Notes: generated from the sequence alone by a model not told the origin. Counted from the stretch's first letter, positions 33,947 to 44,837 are shown. The stretch is 64,000 nt of DNA from Serinus canaria (GCF_022539315.1 NC_066336.1:1554600-1618599); one strand, 5' to 3'. Numbers and translations: made by a program.

Positions 33947-34485
33947 GCTGCACCTCTGAGTGTGCCCTTCTGCTCTCATCCCAGCCAGGGCCGAGACACC
34001 AGGGCTGCAGCACTATCCAAGGGCATGGAAAGGTGAAAATTCCCCTCTCCAGCCCTCCCAGAGCTGCAGCAGCCATCCAAAGGGATGGAGTTGTGAGAAT
34101 TCCCCTTTCCCACCCTCCCAGGGCTGCAGCAGACATCCAAAGGGATGGAGATGTGAGAATTCCCCTTTCCAGCCTTCCCAGAGCTGCAGCAGACATCCAA
34201 AGGGATGGAGAAGTGAGGATTTCCCTTTCCCACCCTCCCAGAGCTGCAGCAGCCACCCAAGGGCATGGAGAAGTGAGAATTCCCCTTTCCAGCCCTCCCA
34301 GAGCTGCAGCAGACATCCAAAGGGATGGAGATGTGAGAATTCCCCTTTCCAGCCCTCCCTGCTCTCCTTGGTTTGCTCTCCCTTCGACCTGGAGCACAGG
34401 AGGTGCTAAAATCCCCTCAAAAGGGGCAGGTGCTCACCCTCACCTTGGCTGGAAGGGTCTTGTCCTGTCCCCCCTGGGGTTCTGT
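33947..34485 (+). repeat. Duplicated block, copy 1, containing a six-unit 60-bp minisatellite
   Basis: The block is shared with 39241-39538. Both have the same left flank (GTGCCCTTCTGCTCTCATCC) and the same right flank (TTGGTTTGCTCTCCCTTCGA through CCCTGGGGTTCTGT). Between them lies a 60-bp unit (CTGCAGCAGACATCCAAAGG...): six copies here, two in the partner. The length difference of 241 bp equals four units. Confidence 0.93.
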
Positions 34486-35504
34486 GTCCCCCCTGGGGTT
34501 CTGTGTCCCCCTGGCTGTCACACACAGGCAGCCCAGGGAGCAGGGGTCTCAGGGAGGCTGCAGAGCAGAGCTGAGTGTTGCCACCTGTGAGTTCAGAGAC
34601 CCAAAGTGCCCTGGAGATGTCCAGTGTCAGAGCCTTGCAAATCCAGGTCTGGGGCACACGAGTGAAGTGGCAACTCTTGACTTAATCCAGACAACTGTCA
34701 CTGAGCCACAGAGGAGCAGGGACTCAAATTAAGTCCCACAGCCCTTTGGGAAGTATCGAGCCAGAAAAACAGTTTGCAGGCTTTAGGCAGGGTGATTTTA
34801 AACAAATAAGGAAGTGCCTTAGAAACAGCTTAAGATGAAAGCTACCAAATTAAAATCCTTGCAATCAGTATGGAGGCTACTTATGCAACAACCTCCTGAG
34901 GAGGAATTGGAATCCCAGAGATAAAACTCTAAACAAATAAAGGAACAGGAGATGAAGGCAAAAGAAAAGAAACTTGGTCAAAAAGTGATGTACGGAGGGC
35001 TGCTTGAGCTGCCTTTGAAAAGGACAAAACCAATGTGAGCCCAGAGGGGAGTGGGAGGATGGAGAGGGGATCCAGCTCTCCAGGACACCTCCCAGCTTCC
35101 CTGAGCAAGCAGGAACCGGCTGTAGGTATGGCTGGGCACCTCTCTGCATCCTTGAGACCTCTGGGTAGCTCTGGCACAAGGGTTGGGGTGAACCCAGAGG
35201 TCTCCATCAGACACCTTGGATTGAGAGAAGCAGCTCCAGCAGAGCTCCATGTCCCTGGAGGGATGGGAGATTGTCCTCCCACCTGAGTCCTGGCAGGGCT
35301 GGCAGGTTCAGGGCAGCTCCAGAGTGGGAATGCAATAAACCCCTCAGGGAAACGGCCAGGCTTTGCCCTGGAAAGATCTATCACAGAGTTTTCCCCACCT
35401 AGGCTGGAAGAGAGGACTTCCCCCATGGTACTCTGAAGCACCACTGCCAATCTACACCAGATTGCCTCCCCAGCTGGCCCTGCCCTCCCCTGCACAGTGT
35501 AAAT
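34486..35504. other. Unique sequence, no gene seen
   Basis: 34730-34990 is AT-balanced, non-repetitive sequence; the rest is GC-rich. No gene or RNA recognised. Confidence 0.45.
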
Positions 35505-35640
35505 CACCCCCCTCCTGGTTTGGATTGGGAGAGACCTTAAAAATCCTCCAGTTCCACACCCTGCCACGGGCAGGGACACCTTCCACTAGCCCAGGTGGCT
35601 CCAAGCCATGCCCAGTTTGTCTTCTTTCAACAGGATTCCC
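35505..35640 (-). mobile_element. CR1 3' fragment, short, second copy
   Basis: Matches 33318-33435, including the non-CR1 extension TTTGTCTTCTTTCAACAGGA, so the pair duplicates one unit about 2.2 kb apart. Confidence 0.8.
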
Positions 35641-35689
35641 AATTATCCATCCCTCATCCCCCCTACAGGCTGCTGCCCTTTGCCCACCC

Positions 35690-36544
35690 CTGTGCCCTCA
35701 GGTCAGCAGTCACTGGCCCCATAACTGAGCGTGGGCACAGCACATGGCTCTGTCTTTGTCCCTGATCCCTTTGGTGTGGTGGATGCAATAAACCTTCGCT
35801 GGAATACATTGCACAAAGATCCTTCCTGTCTGTCCTGGTGTGAACAGCCAGGTGTCTGCTGAGGAAGGCAGGAGCCTCCCCTGACATGGAAAATGCAAAC
35901 CCCCTCCCTCTGAATTATTATAATTCTGAAATGAAGGGGCTCAAATGAAGGCAAAGATATGGGAATGGGAATAACAGTTCTTTATTAGGAAATTAAAAAA
36001 CCAAATGCAAGAGTGCAACCAAGCCCTGGCAGAGTGAGAGCAGGCCCTGGCACGCTGTGGCTCAGGGTGGGGGCACAGTCCCATGCCAGGGGGGCTCAGC
36101 CCTCCTGCAGTGCCAGCTGTGGCTCTGCTGGAGCAGGGATCCTGCACAAGGGGGGAGTTTTCCTCTGCAGCTCCAGGGCTGCTGGAGATGGGCCTGCTCT
36201 CCCTCTGGGAATGCAGGGCAGCAGAAAGCTGCTCCTCTGGGAATGCAGGGGGCAAAGGCTGCTGGGCTGTTCCAGGGCAGATTGGATCCAGGCAGGAATG
36301 CTTGGCTCCTCCCCTGGGCGCAGCATCTCCCCATGGGATGCTGGAATTGGATCAGCCCTGCAGGGACACTCAGTGGCCATGGACAGCAGAGATCTCCTGG
36401 AGGGAGGGTTGGCTGTGGCAGAGAGAAAGAAACCTGCCCCAGGGACAGCAGAGAGCTGCCCAGCTCTGACAGGGGGGGACAGAACACACATTATCTTGCA
36501 ATCCAGGAATTGTCTTTGCTCTGCTGAGCTCTCTGTGGCGTGTG
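35690..36544 (+). mobile_element. Host LTR (family C) split by an inserted LTR
   Basis: GGATGCAATAAACCTTCGCT at about 35783 is the polyadenylation region of a plus-strand LTR that I recognise from passerines. Its downstream part (TTGTCTTTGCTCTGCTGAGC) resumes at 36510, after the inserted minus-strand LTR at 35831-36509. The sequence flanking the insertion is CTGTC on the left and TTGTC on the right, compatible with a decayed 5-bp target-site duplication. Confidence 0.65.
35831..36509 (-). mobile_element. Solo LTR, family B subtype 1, copy 2
   Basis: Starts TGTCCTGGTGTGAAC on the plus strand (the LTR's 3' end reversed). It is almost identical to the plus-strand copy at 804-1482, including the conceptual translation over more than 80 residues. 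The inverted pair is separated by about 34 kb. Confidence 0.85.
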
Positions 36545-37195
36545 TGTCTCGGTTTGGAAAGCCAGGTGTCAGCTAAGGAAGGCAGGAGCCTCCTCTGAAA
36601 TTGGAAATGTAAACCCCCCCCTCTGAATTGCTATAAATTTTAAATTTAGGGGCTCTCAGGCAAAAAATATGGGAGCAGGAAATAACAGTTCTTTACTAGG
36701 GAAGAAAATAAAAGGATAAAATGAACAGTGCAGTGAACTGAACCAACCATGGCAGAGGCAGAGCACAGCCTGACACCCTGTGGGTCAGGGGGCTGGCAGC
36801 AGTGCCACTGGAATTGTGGCTCAGCCCTCCTGCAGGGCCAGGGCTGGTTCTGCTGGAGCAGGGATCCTGGAGAAAGGTGCACTCTGCCTCTGAAGGGCCA
36901 GGGGCAGAGGCAGCTGCTGCTCCTCTGGGAAATCCAGTGCAGAAGCCGTGCTGGTGTTCCAGAATCTCCAGATTCTATCCGGGTAGGAATGCTTGGCTCC
37001 TCCCCCTGGGCTCCCATCTCCCAGTGGGATGCTGCAGTTCTTATCAGCCATGCAGGGACATTCCATGGCCTGTTATCAGCAGGGGTCTCCTGGGGGGAGG
37101 AGTGGGTGTGGGAGAGATAAGGAAAACTGCCCCTGAGCAGGAGACAGCTGCCATGCAGGTGGGAATAGAACACATCCTGCCCTGCAATCTGGACA
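36545..37195 (-). mobile_element. Solo LTR, family B subtype 2, copy 1
   Basis: Plus-strand start TGTCTCGGTTTGG and end ATCTGGACA. It is 651 bp, nearly identical to 61731-62382 in the opposite orientation, and a related subtype of the neighbouring LTR. Only 35 bp of host LTR C sequence separates it from the LTR on its left. Confidence 0.85.
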
Positions 37196-37512
37196 AGGTG
37201 TGTGTGTGTATATCCCTGAAATGGCTGCTCTGGGGGCCTCACTCTGAGAGCTTCTGAAGGAGACACTTGGAAGAAGGTTCCAGCATTTCTGCCACCCTGC
37301 CCCGCTGCAGCACTCCAGCTTTGGGAGATCCTGCTCATGCACAGAGCTGAGGGAGCACACACAGGGTGAAACCTGGAGTGAACAGCGGTGCCTGAGCCAG
37401 AGGTTCCAGCAGGCTCTCCCGGGCTGCAGGGGCTGCCAGGGAAGGAGTGCAGGGCAGGGGAGAGCGGGCACTGCGGGCACTGCAGGGCACCCCCCGGGGC
37501 TGCCTGGGAAAT
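37196..37512. other. Unique sequence, no gene seen
   Basis: GC-rich and ends in GCACCCCCCGGGGCTGCC. Begins with a short GTGTGTGT run. Nothing recognised. Confidence 0.45.
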
Positions 37513-37680
37513 GGATTTGTAGAGAATTTTTAACCTGAAAATGGAATAAATGTTTTAGAAACGCCTCTCAGTTCCCCCATCTCGGGGTCAGAAAGGGGCA
37601 CGGTCCGACAGGGCTGAGTCTCGTCAGCTGAAGGTCATGAGTTCCATCCTCACACGGGGCACCAACGTGTTGAGTTTGAA
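37513..37680 (+). mobile_element. LTR 3' remnant with a primer-binding-site-like sequence
   Basis: GGAATAAATGTTTTAGAAAC followed by CGCCTCTCAGTTCCCCCAT resembles the end of the element at 48511-48684 read in reverse. The piece ends CCTCACA and is followed by GGGGCACCAACGTG, similar in form to a retroviral tRNA primer-binding site. I infer an LTR/leader junction. No gag sequence follows; the sequence turns AT-rich. Confidence 0.5.
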
Positions 37681-38345
37681 CTTTTTGTTCTTAGGGCTGG
37701 GATTAAATATGTGAGATGGTATTTTTTGTTTGGATTTAGATGTTTATTAGTTTTAATTTACATTTTTATATATGTTATATTTTATTTACATTATATTATA
37801 TTTACATTACGTTATATATTTACATTATATTATCAAAGTTTTAATTTATATTATTTATATATATTTATTATTATTTATATATAGTTTTTATTTATATTAT
37901 ATTTATAGTTTTCTAAACTGAGTTGTGTAATATCTTATTTTAACTAATGAATAAATGGAGTTTTATCTCCCTCACTAAAGGTTTTTTAAGGATAAATTAT
38001 TTAATTAAAAAATGATACTAAATTATTTTTACTTTTAATTTAATAACTAATTACTTGTGGTCTGTAATGTGGATTTTTCTATTTAATTATGCAATACTAC
38101 TCAAACTTGTGAAGAAGAGGAATTAGCTTCTGATTTAAAACTTCTATATTTTTATATATATTATATATATATAGATAGATAATATAAAAATATATATTTT
38201 ATATATAGATATATAATGTGTTTTATAGATTTATATATATTATAAATATGATATATTAATATATTTTAAAATATATTTTATATATATTACTATATTCTAA
38301 ACCCTTAAACTCTAAGTTTTCCACCACGTGATATTACACACTTTT
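37681..38345. repeat. AT-rich island with TATATA tracts
   Basis: About 660 bp of strongly AT-rich DNA, with ATTTATATTATATTT and TATATATATTATATATAT runs, inside an otherwise GC-rich window. No open frame of note. Confidence 0.9.
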
Positions 38346-39010
38346 ATTTAAATTACACACCTATAAACTCAGTTCTGTCATTCCATTCTGGAAGCTTCTC
38401 CACGGCCTCAGGTCAGTGCAGTGTTCTCCTGAGGGTCAGTGCCTGGCAGCACACAAAGTCTCAAATTCTCAATAGCCAGGGCTCCAACCTGTGCCCCTGT
38501 TAGTGCCCTGAAGGTTTTATTATTTTATTTATTATTTCTTTATTGAAGGTATTGTTATTTTATTTCCTGCAGTGCCCCGAGGGCCCTTGTCCCTGCTGAG
38601 GGGAGATGGGGCCCCCCTGAGGAGCCAGGTGCTGTCCTGGAGACAGCCCTGACGTGCTTTGGTTGCAGATGGAGTTGGCAGTTGGAGCTTCTCCTGAGCC
38701 TTTCAAAGGTCCAGGCTGGCCCAGGACGGGCAGCTCAGCCCAGGGAGATGGCACGTGCAGCTGTGGAGCCACAGCTGGCACACCGAGGGCAGCTGGGTGG
38801 GGCAGAGCTGATGGCACTGGCACCACGTTTGGCTTTCAAAGGCTGCAGGGGCACAGGGGTGACACCAGAACTGCCCAAAGTTACCCTGGCTTCGGGGGCC
38901 ACACTCCAGCATCTGTGGGATCCCAAGGAGGCTGGAGCCCTTTCCACAAGGGCATCGAGTGACAGGGAAGGGGGCCTGGCCTTCAGCTGAAGGAGGGCAG
39001 CATTAGGTGG
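38346..39010. other. Unique sequence, no gene seen
   Basis: Has a TTATTATTTTATTTATTATT run at about 38518-38560, then GC-rich DNA. No repeat family or exon. Confidence 0.45.
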
Positions 39011-39011
39011 G

Positions 39012-39215
39012 ATAAAAAGGAAGAGTTCTCCCCCGTGAGGGTGGGCAAGCCCTGGCACAGGGTGCCCAGAGCAGCTGGGGCTGCCCCTGGATCTCTGGCA
39101 GTGCCCAAGGCCAGGCTGGACATTGGGGCTGGGAGCAGCTGGCACAGTGGGAGGTGTCCCTGCCATGGCAGGGGGTGGGATGGGATGAGCTTCAAGGTCC
39201 CTCCAACCCCATCCA
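39012..39215 (+). mobile_element. CR1 LINE 3' fragment
   Basis: Plus-strand CR1: GTGAGGGTGGGCAAGCCCTG, then GGATCTCTGGCAGTGCCCAA and a 3' region ending TTCAAGGTCCCTCCAACCCC. 5'-truncated. Confidence 0.92.
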
Positions 39216-39240
39216 TCCCACTGTCCTGGGTGCCACAGTC

Positions 39241-39538
39241 CTGCACCTCTGACTGTGCCCTTCTGCTCTCATCCCAGCCAGTGCTGAGACACCAGGGCTG
39301 CAGCACTATCTAAGGGGATGGAGAAGTGAGAATTCCCCTTTCCCACCCTCCCAGAGCTGCAGCAGCCATCCAAGGGCATGGAGAAGGGAGGATTCCCCTT
39401 TCCAGCCCTCCCTGCTCTCCTTGGTTTGCTCTCCCTTCGACCTGGAGCACAGGAGGTGCTAAAATCCCCTCAAAAGGGGCAGGTGCTCACCCTCACCTTG
39501 GCTGGAAGGGTCTTGTCCTGTCCCCCCTGGGGTTCTGT
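39241..39538 (+). repeat. Duplicated block, copy 2, with two 60-bp units
   Basis: Partner of 33947-34485: same flanks, two minisatellite units instead of six. Confidence 0.93.
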
Positions 39539-39542
39539 CTGG

Positions 39543-39830
39543 ACCCCAGCCCCCACATGGGGGCACTGGGCACCCGGAGCACATGGGGGCACCCGGAGCA
39601 CATGAGGGCCCATGGAGCACATGGGGGCATGGAGCACATGGGGCACAGGGAGGACATGGGGCACATGGGGCACACGGAGCACAAGGGGGCACATGGGGGC
39701 ACACAGAGCACATGGGGGCACAGATCACATGGGGGCATGGAGCACATGGGGCACAGGGAGCACATGGAGCACATGGAGGCACATGGAGCACATGGGGGCA
39801 CATGGGGACACCGGGCACACGGCAGCGCCT
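39543..39830. repeat. CACATGGGGGCA-type imperfect tandem array
   Basis: About 290 bp of units 9-18 bp long made of GGAGCACATGGGGGCAC variants. It directly follows the duplicated block at 39241-39538. The partner block at 33947-34485 has no such array. Confidence 0.9.
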
Positions 39831-39849
39831 GGCACGGGCACTCAGCAGC

Positions 39850-40180
39850 TGCCAAGCCGGACTCACAGTGGGGATCCCCCTCCTGAATATCCCAGCTGCA
39901 GCCGTGCCGGGAGGAGGCTGCGGGACCCCGGCTGTGCCCACCGGGCCGGGTGGGCAACGCTCGGCTCCGCTCCCCGCGCTGCCTGCCCGAGGCTGCCGTG
40001 GGCACGGGGCCGGGCAGGCAGCGATGGCAGCGGGGCTGGGCAGCGATGGCAGCGGGGCTGGCGGCCCGGGCACGCCCTGCCAGAGCCCCGGGGTCCCCTC
40101 CGTGCGTGGCCGTGCCCGACCCCCACTCCGCGCCCGCTGTTAGGGCAGGGATGGATCCGCTTCGCCCTGTCCTCAAATCC
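39850..40180. promoter_or_regulatory. CpG-rich patch, possible CpG island
   Basis: Dense CpG (GGGCAACGCTCGGCTCCGCT, CCCCGCGCTGCC, CCACTCCGCGCCCGC) with a short internal duplication, GGGCAGCGATGGCAGCGGGG. No transcription start site can be assigned. Confidence 0.35.
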
Positions 40181-41110
40181 AGCTGGAACAAGCTTGGGAA
40201 ATCAGAAGGACGGGAGGGGGAGGGAGAGCTAAAATAAGATAAATAAAACCAAATAAAAATAAACCCCAAACCCTCCGTTCTTCTTTGATTCTCCCTCCTT
40301 CTTCTTCTTTTTTTTCCTTTTTTTTTTTTCCTCCACGCCAAGATTACTAATTGTCTAAGCATCTCAATTTGCTGGTTTCACTTAATCACAGACACTTTGG
40401 AGATTATCAGCCTTCCCCACATGTTCGGTACCTTGTTTCCAAACTACAAGACCCACGGGGAGCAGGCAGCGAGCGCCTGCAGGAGCGACAGCCGCGCCGC
40501 CGCCGCTTCCCCCCGCGTCCCTCCGGCTGCGCTGTCAGAGCTTGATTTGCCTCTGAATTCCCCCAAAGTTCCCGAGCACCGGGGCCGTGAGGAACGGCGA
40601 GGTGGGGGCTGGGGGCACCGTTGTCAGCTCCTGGCAGCTCCCAGCCTTTGATTTGCACAAAAGAAAGGAGGGAGGAGGGGGAGGGAATGGATATGATTTA
40701 TTCAGTAAGTTCCTAACCGGTTTTTTTATTTTTTTTCCTTCCCTTCTTCTTTTCCAGAGGCTGTGAAATAACTGAAGCCGACGGAAAGGTGAAGTGCTGG
40801 GAGAGATGAAGGAGGCGCGTTTGAAGGCATTTTCTTCCTTTTTGTCACATCTCACTGCAAAGCTTTTAATTCCTGGAGCTCAGTTCCTTCCTGGAAAGTC
40901 TGAGCCAGAGGGGGGTGGGCTCGCTGCGGGCGGCGGGGTCCTGTTGGCTGGCACAGGGGCGGGCAGAGAAGGAGGGAGGAGGTCCCGGTGCTGGGGGGAG
41001 TTGGCTGTTTTCTGTCCCATCACCATCTGTCGGTCCCTCGTTGCCCTGGTGCCCACCCGGGGCCGGGGGAGCTCTGCTGCAGGTGCTGGGAGCCAGCTCT
41101 GCCCTCACCC
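40181..41110. other. Unique sequence, mixed composition
   Basis: An A-rich then T-rich segment at 40230-40340, a CpG-rich stretch at 40465-40600, and a polypyrimidine tract ending TTCTTCTTTTCCAG at 40757 that could be a splice acceptor. No downstream reading frame supports an exon. Confidence 0.4.
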
Positions 41111-41111
41111 C

Positions 41112-41785
41112 ATCGCCAGCAGAGTCACAGAGCCACAAAGGAAGGACTGAGGGATGGAAAAGACCTCCGAGTTCATCAAGTCCAACTGGAAACCAAATCC
41201 CACCACGTCACTAAACCACATGGCAAAGTGCCATGGCTCCTCGTTTTTTGAACTCTTCCAGGGATGGGACTCCACCACTGCCCTGGGCAGCTGTGCCAGG
41301 GCTTGGCCACCCTTTATGGGTGAAGAAATTTCCCAAAATCCACCCTGAGCCTGCCCTGGCCCAGCCTGAGGCCGTTCCCTCTGCTCCTGTCCCTGTTCCC
41401 TGGAGCACAGCCCGACCCCCCCGGCTGTCCCCTCCTGGCAGGAGCTGTGCAGAGCCACAAGGGCCCCCCTGAGCCTCCTTTGCTCCAGGCTCAGCCCCTT
41501 CCCAGCTCCCTCAGGAATTCTCCAGCCCCTTCCCAGCTCCCTCAGCCTCTCCTTGTGCTCCAGCCCCTTCCCAGCTCCGTTCCCTGCCCGGGACACTCTC
41601 CAGCCCCTCCATGTCCTTCCTGTCTGAGGGGCCCAGAGCTGAGTCCAGGCTGGGGGTGCCCCAGGAGCTGCCCAGAGATGGACTGAGCCAAGCACAGACA
41701 GCTCCAGTGCCAACAGAGGAACATCCAAAGAGCAGAGCACAGAACCCATCCTGGTGGTGCCAGGGCAGGCAGGGGGAAGCAGGGC
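41112..41785 (-). mobile_element. CR1 LINE 3' fragment, long
   Basis: Begins at the tail, AGAGTCACAGAGCCACAAAG, then GGAAAAGACCTCCGAGTTCA and CCAGGGATGGGACTCCACCA. It continues through recognisable CR1 3' sequence for roughly 650 bp. The left half of the element's body is missing. Confidence 0.85.
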
Positions 41786-41791
41786 ACAGTG

Positions 41792-42035
41792 TGGGGACAG
41801 GACAGGACCCTGGGGGATGTGTTCTGGGGACAGGGCAGGACCCTGGGGGATGTGCTCTGGGGACAGGGCAGGACCCTGGGGGATGTGCTCTGGGGACAGG
41901 GCAGGACCCTGGGGGATGTGCTCTGGGGACAGGGCAGGACCCTGGGGGATGTGTTCTAGGGACAGGGCAGGACCCTGGGGGATGTGTTCTGGGGACAGGG
42001 CAGGACCCTGGGGGATGTGTTCTGGGGACCCTGCT
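41792..42035. repeat. 33-bp minisatellite
   Basis: Seven copies of a 33-bp unit (GGGACAGGGCAGGACCCTGG, then GGGATGTGYTCTG). It is nearly perfect and lies between two CR1 fragments. Confidence 0.95.
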
Positions 42036-42095
42036 TGAGCAGGGAGGTTGGACTCGAGGGTCTCCAGTCAGACCTTCCAACCTGAGCCAGTCTGT

Positions 42096-42345
42096 GATTC
42101 AGAGAATCACAGAATCCCAGAATGGTTTGGGTTGGAGGCAACCTGAAATCCACCCAGTGCCACCCCTGCCATGGCAGGGACACCTCCCACTGTCCCAGGC
42201 TGCTCCAAGCCGTGTCCAGCCGGGCCTTGGGCACTGCCAGGGATCCAGGGGCAGCCACAGCTGCTCTGGGCACCTGTGCCAGGGTGTGCCCACCCTCTGA
42301 GGGGTCCCTCTGCGGCCCCAAAGCTGAGGTAGGTCATTTCCTGCA
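42096..42345 (-). mobile_element. CR1 LINE 3' fragment
   Basis: Tail GAGAATCACAGAATCCCAGA, then ATGGTTTGGGTTGGAGGC and CCAGGGATCCAGGGGCAGCC, all in CR1 reverse orientation. Confidence 0.93.
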
Positions 42346-43530
42346 CCCCTTTAGAGCTTCAGCACATCAGCACGGTAGAGGAAGGTTAGCAAGAAGAATC
42401 AAGCAGAATTTACAATGTGAAGAAATGTCTGAAATAAAATTTAGTTGTTTGCAGGGAAAAAATCATCTTCTTTTTCTTTCTTTTTTTTTTTTTTTTTTTA
42501 AAGGAAAAATGATGATTGGGAAGTTGACTTTGTACTCCATTTGTCTGCTCCGGGAGAGCTGCGCTCCCTGCCAGTCCAATTGCATTTTTCTTCTGTAAAT
42601 AACAGAACCACAGAGCAGCTCCAGGAGCAGGGCTGGCTGAGGGAAGCACGAGCAGAGCCCAGGAACAGGCTCCAGCACCAGCCAGCACAGCTCTCCCTGG
42701 GGGCAGAGGGGCCTTGGAGGCCCTGATGGCCCCTGAGATCCACACCAGGGATCTCCTCTGGCTTCTCCTGGCAGCAAACCACGGAGCAGGAGCCGTGGCT
42801 GGGGTAAGCAGCTGCCAACACCCCAAAAAGTCACTTTTCCAACATTTCTGCTCTGTTTAGAGACCAAAAGAGGATTGTGCTCCAAGGTCTGACTTGCAGC
42901 CCATCCCTTGGTACTGCACACTGACCCCCTGGAGCTCTCCTGTAACTTGGATCTGAAATCCCACCATTTCCTTGGCAATACTCAGACATGAGCCAAGACT
43001 TTTTAATTTTCAAACTCAAACAAGCAAAGGCCATTCCCATTTGTATCCTGTCCCTTCCTCTCTGCAGCACCAAAACCATCTGCATGGTTGAGCTTTGGTC
43101 CTGCAGGAAGAAGCTCCTTGTGCACGATTCATTGAGGGTTTTTCTTTTTATTTTTCTTTTTTTTTTTTTTTTTTTTATTTCCCATTTGCAAGTTGCTGAG
43201 AAGCTGATCCTGATTTCTGCAAATGAATTTGTTATCTGCAAGTGTTCACTGAATAGTTTATGCAAACAAATTTCAGCCCATAGGGTGTTTGCAAACTGTT
43301 CATTTCATGGTATGTGATTAGTAGAAATGGTCAGAAAATGGGTGCAAAATAATTTTTACGAGCTGTCCTCAACACCCAGGCTCCTCATGCCTCCATTTCT
43401 ATCACTGACTTCTTTTTTTGAACTGGAATTAGAAAAAATATCAAGCAGCACATGATGAGTTGAACTTTTCATGCTTTGTTTCCAGCTAAAACTCTAAAAG
43501 GAGAGCAGCTGATGCTCGGGAAAAGGGCAG
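42346..43530. other. Unique sequence with two poly-T tracts
   Basis: T19 at 42481-42499 and T20 at 43157-43176. The stretch 42960-43520 is AT-balanced and non-repetitive. No retroposon body adjoins the T tracts. No exon supported. Confidence 0.45.
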
Positions 43531-43531
43531 A

Positions 43532-43700
43532 GAGAATCAGAGAATCACAGATTGGTTTGGGTTGGAACTTTTAAAGAGCATCTCCTTCCACCCCCTGCCA
43601 TGGGGACACCTTCCACTGCCCCAGGTGGCTCCAAGCCCCGTCCACCCTGGCCTGGGACACTTCCAGGGATGGGGAATCCCCAACTCTCTGATGATTGCAG
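43532..43700 (-). mobile_element. CR1 LINE 3' fragment, short
   Basis: Tail GAGAATCAGAGAATCACAG, then TTGGTTTGGGTTGGAAC and CACCTTCCACTGCCCCAGGT. It sits directly left of the family H LTR, the same neighbour arrangement as at 12062-13212. Confidence 0.9.
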
Positions 43701-43706
43701 GGTTTG

Positions 43707-44562
43707 TGACCCCGAGATGTGTTAAAGTCTCTGCTTCAGCCCCCACGGTCAAAGGCTGAGTCAAAGCTCTTCAGTTTTCCGTCTCAGAATTGTTTATTGT
43801 TTCTTATCTGTAAAATTTTTTCTCCTGCCCAGCCGAGGTCACTCAGCAGCACAGCCAGAGGCACTCTGCCTGCCCCCAGGGCTGTGTTATCTCTTTATAC
43901 TAAAAACGTTTAATATGTTTACAATTATTTTCTAATACCCATCACCCATGTTAGACAGTGAGCTTCTACTCTAAACCAATCTGAAAGTGACACCATCACC
44001 AGTGAGCCTTCTACTCTAAACCAATCTGAAAGTGCCACCATCACCAGTGAGCCTCTACTCTAAACCAATCCAAAGTGACACCATCACCAGTGAGCCTCTA
44101 CTCTAAACCAATCTGAAAGTGCCACCATCACCAGTGAGCCTCTACTCTAAACCAATCTGAAAGTGCCACCATCACCAGTGAGCCTCTACTCTAAACCAAT
44201 CTGAAAGTGCCACCATCACCAGTGAGCCTCTACTCTAAACCAATCCAAAAGTGTCACCATCACCACTGGAGATGGAGGTAGAGAAAAAGAAGAAGAAAGG
44301 CTGGACGTGCCCAAATCCCTCCATCTTGTCCCCAAAACCCTTATTCTAAAAATCCCAAAATCTATATTTTCACCCAGTGATAACTTTATTATTACACTAT
44401 TTAAACTGCTGTGGCTTTTATCTCTTCATGTAAAGGTGGCAATTTTCTCCATGGGTCATAATCGACCCCACTGGTGTTCTGGGCTGTGTGCCAGGGTCTC
44501 TGAGCCCCCTGGCAGGGTTCCGGCAGCTCCGGACTCCCAGAGGGATGTGCTGAGTTCCAACA
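43707..44562 (-). mobile_element. Solo LTR, family H, copy 2, with internal 44-bp expansion
   Basis: Same termini as copy 1 (TGACCCCGAGATG ... GTTCCAACA) and the same reverse AATAAA region (AATTGTTTATTGTTTCTTAT). Copy 1 has a single ~44-bp segment containing CTCTACTCTAAACCAATC; this copy has seven in tandem, which makes it about 255 bp longer. Confidence 0.85.
43958..44266. repeat. 44-bp tandem array inside the LTR
   Basis: Seven units of CTCTACTCTAAACCAATCTG plus AAAGTGCCACCATCACCAGT, with small differences (CTTCTACTC in the first two, CAATCCAAAG in the third and last). Confidence 0.95.
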
Positions 44563-44837
44563 CCCAACTTCTCTGGCCAGAGGAGTCTTATGAGGATCTT
44601 CTTATGAGGTTTTTCCTGCAGAAAGAGATAGAACTCATCTCCAGGGATCCTGCAGCACCCAGGTGCTGTTCCTGATGCCAGGTCTGTGCTGAGTGTTCTG
44701 GTCTCCAAGGCTGAGGTGAGGACTCTCTCCCACACCAGGGCCCAGCACTGCTCCTCACTCACCACAGTGCTGTACCTGCACCACCCCTGCTCACCCCTTG
44801 CCCAAAATCCCACAGGAGAGGCTTGTCCAGAGAAGCT
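44563..44837. other. Unique sequence, no gene seen
   Basis: Short GC-rich stretch between LTR and CR1 with nothing recognised. Confidence 0.45.

Noticed and set aside
36013..36576. LTR-internal open frames shared by 804-1482 and 35831-36509
   Set aside because: They are identical because the LTRs are copies. LTRs of this kind carry no protein-coding gene, and frames are open on both strands.
40740..40810. Mini-exon after the polypyrimidine tract TTCTTCTTTTCCAG
   Set aside because: The acceptor is good and AAGGTGAAG follows as a possible donor, but the 31-nt piece has no partner exon or conservation evidence.
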